From Mytilus galloprovincialis (Eukaryota > Mollusca > Bivalvia > Mytilida > Mytilidae), in contig NC_134847.1 in assembly GCF_965363235.1 (NCBI RefSeq), positions 57,320,439-57,384,438 on the forward strand: a stretch of DNA of 64,000 nucleotides. Reading direction: 5' to 3'. Both the position numbers and the translations under genes were made by a program. Shown one piece after another: positions 54,545 through 64,000 of this stretch. Every line of letters starts with the position of its first letter. The first letter of the stretch is position 1. The notes under the pieces are model-generated. The model saw only the letters and a list, made by a program, of their open reading frames with translations, was not told the origin of the DNA and searched no databases.

Positions 54545-55210
54545 TAGCTATAATAATAAGACTCAATCATGACATGTTGGATACCTTAAATGTGCACAGA
54601 TTCATATGGTTTGCCAAGTAAAGTTTTACAAATACTACCACAGCATGATGGTCCACAAAAAATGCACAGTTCTATAAGGTTTATCTAGCTCTTTAATCAA
54701 TGTACATAGCTTCATATGGTTTGTCTAGCTATATACACAAATACTAGCATGGCGTGTTGGACCACACAAATTTTCACAGCTCCATTTGGTTTGCCTAGCT
54801 ATTCCAAGTTAAACATATACTAGCATGGTATGTTGAACTATAAATTATGCAGAGCTTCATAGGGTTTGCCTGACTATTCAAAACAAACAATAGCATGGCA
54901 TATTGGACTATTAAATGTACAGAGTTTCAAATGGTCTGTCTTGCTATTTGTACAACGTTGGAACCCTAAAATGTGCACAGCTTCATATGGTTTGCCTAGT
55001 TATTTAAGCAAATACTGGCATGCCATTTTGGACTTTTACATATTGGGCAGCTTTACATGGGTTGCTTTTGCTGCTTTAATTTACACTAGCATGACATGAT
55101 AGACTAAAAGAAATGTAAACGAGTTGGACCATGAAATGTGCTGATGGCTTCATAAGATTTGCCCAGCTTTTGAAAGGTTACATATGGATTGCATAGCTTT
55201 TATGATATAA
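54545..55210. repeat. Degenerate ~70-bp tandem repeat, about nine units
   Basis: Versions of CTTCATATGGTTTGCCTAGC appear near 54608, 54680, 54712, 54783, 54853, 54925, 54983, 55056 and 55142, each with ACTAGCATGGCATGTTGGAC and AAATGTGCACAG variants between. The 77-codon frame at 54866-55099 is repeat. Confidence 0.8.
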
Positions 55211-55229
55211 ACTCGAGCATGCCATGTAA

Positions 55230-55320
55230 AATATAAGGAGATGTGGGATGTGTACCAATGAGACAACTCTCCATACAAGTCACAATTTGTAAAAGAAAAA
55301 CCATTATATATAGTCCCCAT
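55230..55320 (+). repeat. Family E fragment
   Basis: AAGGAGATGTGGGATGTGTA, CCAATGAGACAACTCTCC and GTCACAATTTGTAAAAG, as in the DEPDC7 introns. Confidence 0.8.
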
Positions 55321-55589
55321 TATAGACCCCTTGCTAGAGGAAGCATTATTTGGTAAACACTAGGATATAGGTTTTAAAACAAACACCTATGGAATTTAGA
55401 GAATTTGGGATTACCATAAAAACGAACTCTTTTTGGATATACGTTGCAGATGTTCTAAGGAGGTTATTATAAACGACACAACAAAAGAAACAAGAAGCAT
55501 CAGAGAATTGAAACACTGCAAATGTAATGAGACAACTAAATGCAGACATATTAGTATCATATAAAGTTTATTCGGAACACATAGAATAA

Positions 55590-55795
55590 CAAGAATGTGT
55601 CCACAGTACACGGATACCCCACTCTCATTACCATTTTCTATGTTCAGTGGACCGTGAAATTAGGTTCAAAATTAAAATTTGAAAGATCATATAGGGAATA
55701 TGTGTTAAGTCAAAAACTTAAACCTAAAACAGGACAGACTAACGGACGCACATACAGAAATACTCAAAGGCCCCTAGGTGGGGCATACAAATTAC
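55590..55795 (+). repeat. Family J dispersed repeat
   Basis: AAGAATGTGTCCACAGTACA, TTTTCTATGTTCAGTGGACC, AACAGGACAGACTAACGGAC and CCCCTAGGTGGGGCATA. I recognise it from bivalve genomes. CCCCAC near the left end faces GTGGGG near the right end. Confidence 0.5.
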
Positions 55796-56532
55796 ACTGA
55801 CAGTTGAAAAGTACTCGGTAGCTAAAAAACAAAACATGCTTTTGGTTCATCAGGTTTTAACACATTATTACATTTGAAAATTTGCCAAAACATTTCAGGA
55901 CACCCTTTTAAACAGAAAATAATATGCTACGATACATTCAATCATGTATGTGGCAAGTTTAAGAGACTAAAGGTCTAGTCATTTTGGTGTCCCAGACTTA
56001 AACTAAGTCTATTTTCCTTTTGATTTATGGAAATTATTTTGAATTGACACAAACAGACAGAATAATCACGTTTTTGTTACAAGTTATTCTGGTTTCTCAG
56101 TTACAAAGGCCTTGTCAAAAGTAAGACCTATGAAAAACTAGAACGTATTAACAGGCAGCAATGCTACAAGACACCGATATAAATTTTACATTTATTTATC
56201 ATCTCTATTGATTACACACACATATACTTTTACAGATGACTTTGGTTGTCTTAATTCAATACTAAGTAAAAATTACCACAAATCCCAAAAATTCATGATG
56301 TATATTAAGTATGGTTGATTGGTTGCTATATTTGCTTCATGTCCAATAGCAAATATTCCTGGTACGATGTACATTTCGTGTTTATTGAGAGAGGAGACAA
56401 TTTTACAAAACAATTCCTCCATAGTGGTTTCTTGTTGTGCGTTCACTTTACCACTGGTGGTGACCATTTTTTAAGTCAGTCTGTGAGTGTTTCTCCAGAC
56501 GTAGTTTGCTGGCATTGCTGGTGATGTAGGTC

Positions 56533-56925
56533 ACATCTGTTGCAGGAAAATTGGTACCGTTAATGTTATTACTACCACTGGGTCGATGCCTCTGCTGGTG
56601 GGCTGTTAGTCCCCGAGGGTATCACGAGCACAGTAGCCAGTACTTCGGTACTGGCATGAACATACGGATTTTTTTGTGTTATTAAAATTTGCTGTTACAA
56701 AATGTTAGAAATTATTATAAATTAAGGAATGTATCTCCCTCATGCAAAGCTCTGATTCCTTTCACGGATTTGGCTATACTTTTTGGACCTTTTGGATTAT
56801 AGCTCTTCATCTTTTATATAAGCTTTGAATTTCAAATATTTTGGCCACGAGCATCACTGAAGAGACATGTATTGTCGAAATGCGCATCTGGTGCAGGAAA
56901 ATTGGTACCGTTAATGTTATCACAT
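56533..56925 (+). repeat. Family F monomer (CACTGGGTCGATGCC repeat), ~351 bp, with the tail of a preceding monomer
   Basis: TGCAGGAAAATTGGTACCGT followed by TAATGTTAT occurs at 56541 and again at 56892. The first copy runs straight into CCACTGGGTCGATGCCTCTG. This is the end of one monomer followed by a whole monomer. I know this sequence as abundant and often tandem in mussels. Confidence 0.8.
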
Positions 56926-57189
56926 AATGCGAGACACCTATATGGATAAAAATCCAGCATAGACTGCAGAAACTATTTGTATTCCTGTTCGGATGACACC
57001 TGGTATGAAGATACCATATGCAACCATGTTGTCACGTCTCCGTTGTCCTCAACCATATTTTCATTAATCTGTGATTGCTTGAAAAAGTGTTGATTTTTTT
57101 GTAATTCAAAATATTCTTAAAATTATGCGTAATATGATAACTAAACTTTGTGTCTGGCTAGGTCATATCTGTCAAATAGAGTTCATCTA

Positions 57190-57340
57190 TTAGCCTAAAC
57201 AAATGCGCTTTTCTATATTTCAAAAGAAATATAATTTACGATAGAGGTTTACAGCCTAGAAAGAATATACATTCATAATATATAAAAGTCTTTATGTTTT
57301 AATTAAATTAGACATAAAAAAGCGCATTTGTTTAAGCTAA
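57190..57340. mobile_element. MITE, 151 bp, with 26-bp inverted repeats
   Basis: TTAGCCTAAACAAATGCGCT (57190) faces AGCGCATTTGTTTAAGCTAA (to 57340), with one mismatch over 20 bp and A/T-rich extension. Confidence 0.85.
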
Positions 57341-57944
57341 TTGTCGCAACTTTGGAAAAGTGGCTTTTCCAGAATATGAATAAGATGCTAGATATATAGT
57401 ATATGGTATCGCTCCATCCATATATATATATATACACGAGACTTTGATAGGTACTATAACCATGCACTGCCTACCATGCCTACTGTATAATACAAAACCT
57501 CATATATACAGACACGAATTGATACACTAAATCTATATCTTTATACATTACTCTTGTTAGCATAACTTCCATATATTTAAATCAAGGAAACCGCCTTGTT
57601 CAACAACACAACTTTGAATTTGAATAGTATGGCATATTAATTTCTTCAAAAGCATTAGTTCTGTGTATAACTTTCAAATTGATTTGAAATTGGGAAGGTA
57701 TTGAAACTTTTCCATTAACGCCATCAAGAGCTTTTGTTAGTCATTCAAGCGTGTTCATGTGTATCATATTTGACTGCTTCTACTTTTATTAATATTTTTT
57801 AATGAAACAGTTACGTAATTTTAAGTTTACAAGGATTTTCCATTTCGTTTCGTTCCTTCATTTGCCTTTTACACCTTTCCTGTCTGTGCGTGTTTTCATT
57901 TGTATCTTTCAACTTTATAAAAAAAGAGTTTTTAGCTACAAATG

Positions 57945-58012
57945 GCATTTATTGATTCATTGATTGCTCCTTCATGTCCAGCGGCATATATCACATCCAA
58001 ATTTAAGATAAA
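57945..58012. repeat. Family I short dispersed repeat
   Basis: GATTCATTGATTGCTCCTTC and ATGTCCAGCGGCATATATCA. Related pieces: GGTTGCTTGACGTCCAGTGG, CAAATATTGCATG at 59725-59757; TTGGTTGCTATATTTGC, TTCATGTCCAATAGCAAATA at 56319-56355; and AATATTTGCCACTGGGTG at 60197. Confidence 0.55.
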
Positions 58013-58074
58013 GCATGAAAGTTGAAATGAATATGCATTGTAACTACTGGCTTCAATATAGAATGATCCCGCAG

Positions 58075-58440
58075 TTATTACACAAGAGGGACAAAAGATA
58101 CCGGATACCAGAGGGACTTTCAAACTCATATATCGAAAATAAACTGATAGCGTCATCGCTAATAAAGAAAAAGACAAACAGACAAACAATAGTAGACATG
58201 ACACAGTATAGAAAAATAAAGATTAAGCTACACGAACTCCACTAACAACCGGGGGTTATCTCATGTGCTGCAGAAGGATAACTTGCAGATCATGCAGTGC
58301 TCCAAACGTGGCACCCGTCGTGATGCTGTTAGTGCAAACCCTGTTATAGGTCACACTACTCATAAACGTATCATTCTTGACGGCGATATAAAGATGCAAA
58401 ATCGGTTGATCGTGCACGGGATCGCGAACCTATGATCTAC
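58075..58440 (+). repeat. Family H dispersed mussel-type repeat
   Basis: [81 protein letters not shown] recognise it as dispersed in bivalves; it is single-copy in this window. Confidence 0.5.
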
Positions 58441-59700
58441 CGCACTAGATTTCATATTTGAAACAATGCAAATTAGTAAATGTGCCATTACGGTTCATAA
58501 TGTTTCAAACTATATAAAGTTTGCAATGACTTTGAAATACAGTAGATCTACAATGCAATTACAGAAAAAAAGAGAACACTCCTTATGTTCTCTTTTATAA
58601 ATCTGCATTGGACTGATGCAATTACTCCGGGTGTACAATTTACCGGGTGCTGTGTGGTTTTGTCTTACTTGATCCTTATATATACATATCCAATTTCTAA
58701 AAAAAAGTATATTAGTACACGTAAGGGCTGAGTTACTTTTCGTCTAGCTAAATTTAAGAAGTTTAATTGCAAAATATGTATACGCTTAATTCTCTACAAC
58801 CTCAACACAGCTATTGAAACATTCTTCGATAAAATATTTCATGCATGGAGAATATATTGATAAAATCAAACCTCGTATACTATTCTGATCGACACATTAT
58901 TTTATATTAACGAAAAACCCATTCAATTTAATACAACCGATCATTAATTATTACGGTCCATTTATTGAGCTTGTATAGATACTTTAGAAATGTTCACATA
59001 TTTGCTAATAGTAATTTCAATTTATTTGAGAAATCAACACACAATCAATTTCGTTCGTCAAAATATTAACCAACACAATAGAAACGATATTCATACACAT
59101 AGAAATGTATAAATATATAAATATGAATGTACTTATTTGCCAAGCAATGCTGGTCGTTAAAAACACGTCTCCAAGGGGCAATCAGTGGTTAAATACTAGT
59201 AATACAAATTGAACAGCTTATAATTTGAAAGACTTTATTACTTTAAAACCCAACAGCTTATACTAGTTTACTATAAAAGAAACTTTAGTCAACCGTATCC
59301 ATGTTTAACTCAATGTACTATATGTCACATATGTGTGAATGTATAGAGCGTTTTGACCTGTTGCCACATACTTATATGGAGCGCAAATAAAGAGCAGGAT
59401 TGCTGCCATATCACTGATCAGTTTGTTTGGTTTGTTTATCATGAAAATAATAATCAACTTTCGAATATACTTGCACTGCAAGGCCATCAACTTTTTAGGT
59501 GCGATCCAAGGAGGTTGTATATATATCCATTGATCGAATTGCTATCCTTGCCAGTTGGGACGTTAGTTTTGTATCAAACAAGAGTGTATACTCTCCTACT
59601 ATACAACCTCCTTGATGGAACTTATCACAAAGTGTATATAATGGAATTCTTTGTGATTTAAATGGGGGAAACTCTTTCGTACTTGCTGTATGATTACGTC
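58441..59700. other. Non-coding sequence
   Basis: AT-rich. It holds an 11-bp hairpin at about 58568-58596 (AAAAGAGAACA / TGTTCTCTTTT). No exon is supported; frames up to 105 codons lack domain content. Confidence 0.35.
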
Positions 59701-59705
59701 TCCTG

Positions 59706-59912
59706 TTATATTCGAGTGATTGTTGGTTGCTTGACGTCCAGTGGCAAATATTGCATGTGTCTCCTGTTATAAAAGTCCACACAAGCGAGGGTCGAAATGA
59801 AAATGACAACAAAAATCAAAGTGCAAATGGCTCTTGCATGCATGTACAGGTTTAGTCCCAAGTAAGAAAGCAAAAATCCAGCCATGTCCAATTTTCTTGA
59901 CAGTGTAATAAT
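59706..59912 (-). CDS. Possible terminal exon with one membrane segment, unrecognised
   Basis: After an acceptor TTTTTCTTACAG a frame runs in phase 0: IITLSRKLDMAGFLLSYL, then a hydrophobic stretch AICTLIFVVIFISTLACV, and ends MQYLPLDVKQPTITRI. The final part is encoded by a family I repeat. It may be a real exon using the repeat for its end, or entirely repeat-derived. No upstream exon was found. Confidence 0.25.
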   Translation of the reverse strand: MITLSRKLDMAGFLLSYLGLNLYMHARAICTLIFVVIFISTLACVDFYNRRHMQYLPLDVKQPTITRI

Positions 59913-60583
59913 CTGTAAGAAAAACAGGCTAGTCAGTTAACACAACGTTAAACACCTAACGTTAGTTCACATTTCAACCATCTCGGAGGTATCGTGGTTA
60001 CTTGGTCATGCATCTTGAGGGCTCGTATCATACATGCATCTTAAGGGCTCTCATATCATACATGCATCTTGAGAGGTCCGTTCTATCTTATGTCAGATCA
60101 AAATACGGCTGAAATACCACTCAGTATGATGGTTTAGTACAAATCAGGGTTCATGTTCAGATTACCATTACCTGTTCCCGTTCTGATATGTATGTAATAT
60201 TTGCCACTGGGTGTTAAACATACACCAAACAATGCATTCATTACGGTGCAAATTTGAAACAGTTAGAGGAAGGAACAATTTATATCACTAAGAAGAAAGC
60301 AATTTCTTTACTGGTCTCTCAATATAAAAAGAATATATATTTATATACTAGAGTTCGTAGCATGACTTCACTGTATCTGACTTTACTGAGATCTCTTATT
60401 TTTGTTCGAAGAATTCGGTTGTTGTTGATGGTTGCTATGGTCGTATACAATGCAATGATTTGTGTGTATTCTGTTATCTTTTTTATGCAATAATAAAGTG
60501 ATTATATACATACGAAAAAAACAGACAAAAAACGACAAAATGACTTTCAAAGCAAACAAAAAACTTATATTTATAGTTAAGCT

Positions 60584-60622
60584 ACGATATTAAAGAGGGT
60601 ATCAGACCCTCTTTAATATCGT
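60584..60622. repeat. Perfect hairpin, 17-18 bp stem, 5-base loop
   Basis: ACGATATTAAAGAGGGT, loop ATCAG, ACCCTCTTTAATATCGT; one more T-A pair extends the stem outward. Confidence 0.95.
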
Positions 60623-60817
60623 ACTCTACATTTCTGCATTCTTTACTTTTTAAGACCATGTGTCTCTATCATTTTTGAGTGTGTCTAATATAATAGTACT
60701 ACATTGTTAATATTGTATAGCCCTGTATAACAACATGTCATTTTACGTTAGCATGTATACATTTGGCAATATATTCTGAATCGAACTTAAAAAGAATGTT
60801 AATGAAACATATGTCTA

Positions 60818-61087
60818 TTATACTAACATGCTATTCTTAGATGAAACACAAAACACAGCTTTTCTATTGTATTTCACATGAAAGCCAGTATCAAAAGATA
60901 AATCCAAGGAATTTGCGATTCCTAGTTTCTGGCTTAACAATAGTATCCAAGGTTCGTTCTTAGAACGTATTCTTCGATCTTTCTGTATGTTTGAACCTCT
61001 AATGCTGGTTACTAATAAGGAATCTAAATACAACGGAGAAGGAATTGTTAGCAATATACAAAGATGTCGTTGTATAGATTCGGAAAT
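60818..61087 (-). CDS. Possible terminal exon, 89 aa, unrecognised
   Basis: A good acceptor (ATGTTGTTTCAG, AG at 61089-61088) opens a phase-0 frame of 89 codons to a stop at 60818: ISESIQRHLCILLTIPSPLY, LDSLLVTSIRGS, RIRSKNEPWILLLSQKLGIA, and HVKYNRKAVFCVSSKNSMLV. The composition looks protein-like. I do not recognise the family and saw no upstream exon or poly(A) signal. Confidence 0.35.
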   Translation of the reverse strand: MSESIQRHLCILLTIPSPLYLDSLLVTSIRGSNIQKDRRIRSKNEPWILLLSQKLGIANSLDLSFDTGFHVKYNRKAVFCVSSKNSMLV

Positions 61088-61716
61088 CTGAAACAACATT
61101 ATTTGCGTTTGTAGTAAAATGTAAATTTCTTCACAAATAAAAGACTAGAATTCCGTAATCGATATAGTTATATTATCTTAAAAAGACATGTTTTACATAA
61201 ACTGTACATGGGTTAGTTCGGATTCCTCTACGGATCTAAAGCGTGACTACATTTTCTAATTTTATTGAATTTTCGGTATAATTTATCTTGATGAAGCTAT
61301 CAGACTATAGAGAATTAATGTTCTTAATAATTAAAAGCCTGGAAAATTGGCCTCAACATTAATAATAGAGTCATTTTCAGTGAGGAAACCTGGATGTTTT
61401 AACGTGAAAATAATGGAAATGACAACTATTTTATTGTCTTACATAGCTCTGCGTTATAAATTTGATGATTAACAAATATTTGATCGTAGCGGTAGCCAGA
61501 CCGAAACGTTTTCTAATAATACATGTATATACAAGTCGTTGGTGAACGACTGGAAAGTAACAGTTTAGTGCCTAAGTTACTCTGCAATCCCCGGGAACTA
61601 TATTTAACTAGAAGTGGTTGGGTGAAATTATCTAGATTTCTACAGCAGCGCTTATTCTCAGGTAGCGTTTTGACACTGTTTTCTAAAATATGAGCTGTCT
61701 TTGGTAATCATCATGT

Positions 61717-61869
61717 CAGTGGCGGATCCAGAACTTTTCCTAAGGGGGGGCCGCTGACTGACCTAAGGGGGGGCCGCTCCAGTCATGCTTCAATGATTCC
61801 CTTTATAATCAACCAAATTTTTCCCACGAAAGGGGGGGGGGGCCTCCCCCCCCCCTGGATCCGCCTATG
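61717..61869. mobile_element. Short MITE, 153 bp, with GGCGGATCCAG inverted repeats
   Basis: CAGTGGCGGATCCAG (61717) faces CTGGATCCGCCTATG (to 61869). CATGT flanks both sides (61712-61716, 61870-61874). The inside has G-runs and C-runs (61742-61856). CAGTGGCGGATCC-type ends are common on short eukaryotic DNA transposons. Confidence 0.88.
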
Positions 61870-62405
61870 CATGTTGTAGCTGTACTGTGCAGCTTTCTTT
61901 ATCTTGAGTTTTCATTTTACATTTGGTCTCTCAGGAACATATATTCTGTTCCCAGGGTCTTAATTCGGTAAATAAATAGGTTTTTGTGCGTATTTATAAT
62001 TTCTTAAACCTCACCCTACCATAGGACTAATATATTATTGTGATATTCCGAGCCTGTACCATGTGTGTTGTTCGTTTTGTCTGTTTTTTTGGTTACTAAC
62101 CATTATTCCGACATCCCGGCATATTATAGTCCGACTGTCTTTTTTTGTACATCAACAAGGGGGTCGAGTGTTTGTATAGTTGGTGTGGTTCGTGGTACCA
62201 TCCTGCTACCATATATATGTATTATCTAGGACTAATAAAATAAGTGTAGTAGTCCGGCCATGTTTTATTATTTGAGAATCTTAAACCAAATTTTAAGACA
62301 TTGCGTTATCTGATAATAATGCTAATAACGTAGACCAAGTACAAACTAAAAATTAATGTTTTATTTTACATGCACTTTTACTGTTTGATTTTCATTATGA
62401 ATAGA

Positions 62406-62468
62406 ATCTTAGTGAAATTGTCACTTATCTTAGTGAAATTGTCACTAATCTTAGTGAAATTGTCACTA
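62406..62468. repeat. 21-bp tandem repeat, three units
   Basis: ATCTTAGTGAAATTGTCACT repeated three times with single-base variation between units. Confidence 0.95.
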
Positions 62469-62589
62469 GAAACGACCGACGTTTGTCTACCCAGACCTAA
62501 TCTAAGTTGGGCGTACATGTCTACTTCAATAACACAGATTGATAAATTGCATGACATAAATATTAAATCATTTGTGAACAAGAATTGAC

Positions 62590-63270
62590 AAGATTCACAC
62601 AAATATCTGAAGTTTACAGATTGAAACATCCTTATTCTTTTATCTCCAGAAAAAGAAGAAAACATTTTGATTTATATAAGGGCACGTAAATGTAAATATC
62701 CGTTTATACTGACGTGCACCAAATACACATAAAACAAATATTTGAAATTTAAAAAACTAATTTCAAAAGATTCAATACACAACGATATGAATTCTGTCAA
62801 ATATTTGTTAAACTGTTGTATGGTTTAAAACTCTTTAAAATCAATTTAAACATACAAGAAAAAGCAAGGTGACGTTTTTATTGTTGAAATTGAATGCATA
62901 AATTTTAGTTTTTAAATTATGAATTAAATCACTTAGGTTAACACTCTGATGAGAGCATGACTTACTTGCAGTGTTATGTTAAAGTATGATCAAATACAAA
63001 CCCAATGGATAGATAAAATATAAAAGGTTCTTGAGGTACAATCATACTTTTCCATGATTTTTTTTCATGTGTTTTTTTCCCTTGTTTTCTTTTGTCCTTT
63101 GGCCCCCTTTTCTTTATGATAAAAAGCAGAGAATATCATGTTTTTATATGGTTACTTTATGCAATTACTGTTCAAAACAACAAGTAATTTAGGTTTAAAT
63201 AACCCTAGATTTACTAATAAAGTGAAATTATCTATTGGTCTGACTTTCTCTACAACAGGGTATACATTTA
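62590..63270. other. Non-coding sequence
   Basis: AT-rich, no feature recognised. Confidence 0.35.
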
Positions 63271-63277
63271 ATTAACA

Positions 63278-63505
63278 GCTTAAGAAATAGCACAGAAACC
63301 AGTCTATTATTGAATACAGTATGATGCCTACATGATGTTTTTTTGTTGACTTTTGTCATTGGGTTGCTGTCTCAAGGACAAATAACATAACAAATAGAGC
63401 TTGACATATAGCATAGACACCTGTCTATTAATGAGTACAGTATGTTGCCCTCTAGATGTGTTTGGTGATTGGTTTGCAATCTCATTGACAGACACCACAT
63501 CTCTT
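63278..63505. repeat. ~121-bp direct duplication, diverged
   Basis: CAGTCTATTATTGAATACAG, TATGATGCC and TTGGGTTGCTGTCTCAAGGA (first unit) parallel CTGTCTATTAATGAGTACAG, TATGTTGCC and TTGGTTTGCAATCTCATTGA (second unit). The second unit runs into ACACCACATCTCTTTTTTT, a family E-like end in reverse. Confidence 0.65.
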
Positions 63506-64000
63506 TTTTTACTCATAAATAAACCCATCAAATAGAATCTTGTCCCCTCTCTTTCTTGGAATATGACACTTAAATGCTTGCAGGGAAAGACATGAAAACA
63601 CATTTAATATATTTTATTAAGCAATAAACAACCTACATAAATCTAACAATATCATAACTATAAATCTAAAAGCTAAACTGTATAAAACATGCCAGAATAC
63701 AAATCTCTTTATAATACTATGATTTAAGTGAAACAAATTAACTGTGTATGATTATGCATCTTGGTGAACAAAAAGGCAGAAAATTTTAATCAATAAGATT
63801 AAATCACAAATGCATAAGTGATAAAAGCATTATTTTTATCAATATTCGGATACATACATCAGAAAGCACAGAAATGTAAATCTTTATTAATAAAAAAAAA
63901 CTTATTTGAAGGCACTAAATGATTGCTAAAAACAGAGAAAATATTTTAATGTATTGCATATCTCAGATACACAAATATGGCACTATAGTATATGTAAACT

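Noticed and set aside
60254..60493. 79-codon plus-strand hydrophobic frame
   Set aside because: No splice support, AT-driven composition, no recognised family.
1..64000. CRISPR arrays, operons, phage or integron structures
   Set aside because: The window is animal DNA with introns; the regular arrays seen are minisatellites and element-internal repeats without spacers.

Overview
The window is AT-rich, intron-rich animal DNA. Short coding exons with GT-AG splice sites are scattered through long non-coding tracts full of dispersed repeats. Several repeats (the 'CACTGGGTCGATGCC' monomer, the 'CAATGAGACAACTCTCC' family, elements with internal 130-500 bp tandem repeats) are ones I recognise from marine mussels, so a Mytilus-like bivalve is the best guess. 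No bacterial or organellar features were seen.

Three protein genes can be supported. (1) The N-terminal half of a TCP11L1-type gene (T-complex protein 11-like) lies on the minus strand in five exons, 12291 down to 34, and continues beyond the left edge. (2) A complete DEPDC7-type gene lies on the plus strand in seven exons, 31567-36352, predicted 533 aa, with a TATA box upstream and poly(A) signals downstream. (3) A complete ODF3/CIMAP1A (SHIPPO-repeat sperm-tail protein) gene lies on the plus strand. It has a predicted non-coding first exon ending at 44073, coding exons at 48243-51645, and two alternative tandem terminal exons at 52465 and 52585, each giving a 252-aa protein. TCP11L1 and DEPDC7 are also neighbours in human 11p13, so this looks like old conserved linkage. 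Two weaker candidate exons lie on the minus strand at 59.7-61.1 kb.

Layout: 0-12.3 kb, TCP11L1 exons with introns holding a 161-bp tandem repeat, a TA-flanked MITE, two elements with internal tandem repeats, and a decayed LINE (10.4-11.9 kb). 13.0-13.4 kb, an almost perfect 45-bp minisatellite. 13.7-14.9 kb, another repeat-bearing element. 16.7 kb, a promoter-like start with a possible alternative DEPDC7 first exon. 17.3-20.1 kb, a large non-coding element with terminal inverted repeats. 20.6-26.0 kb, a LINE remnant and a nearly full-length but broken LINE (endonuclease, reverse transcriptase, zinc-knuckle-like tail) with a nested insertion. 26.1-28.3 kb, an LTR-like non-coding element with 449-bp direct repeats differing at one base. 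29.6 kb, a 144-bp palindrome. 31.5-36.7 kb, DEPDC7. 37.4-43.4 kb, repeats including a solo-LTR-like insertion and a piggyBac-like MITE. 43.9-53.9 kb, ODF3. 54.5-64 kb, degenerate tandem repeats, MITEs and dispersed repeats.

The genes do not form a pathway or operon. ODF3 acts in the sperm flagellum and TCP11-family proteins have sperm roles in mammals, which makes the RFX-like X-box candidate upstream of ODF3 worth testing. All coordinates come from reading the sequence; exon joins are supported by splice sites, matching phases and remembered family sequence, not by transcripts.
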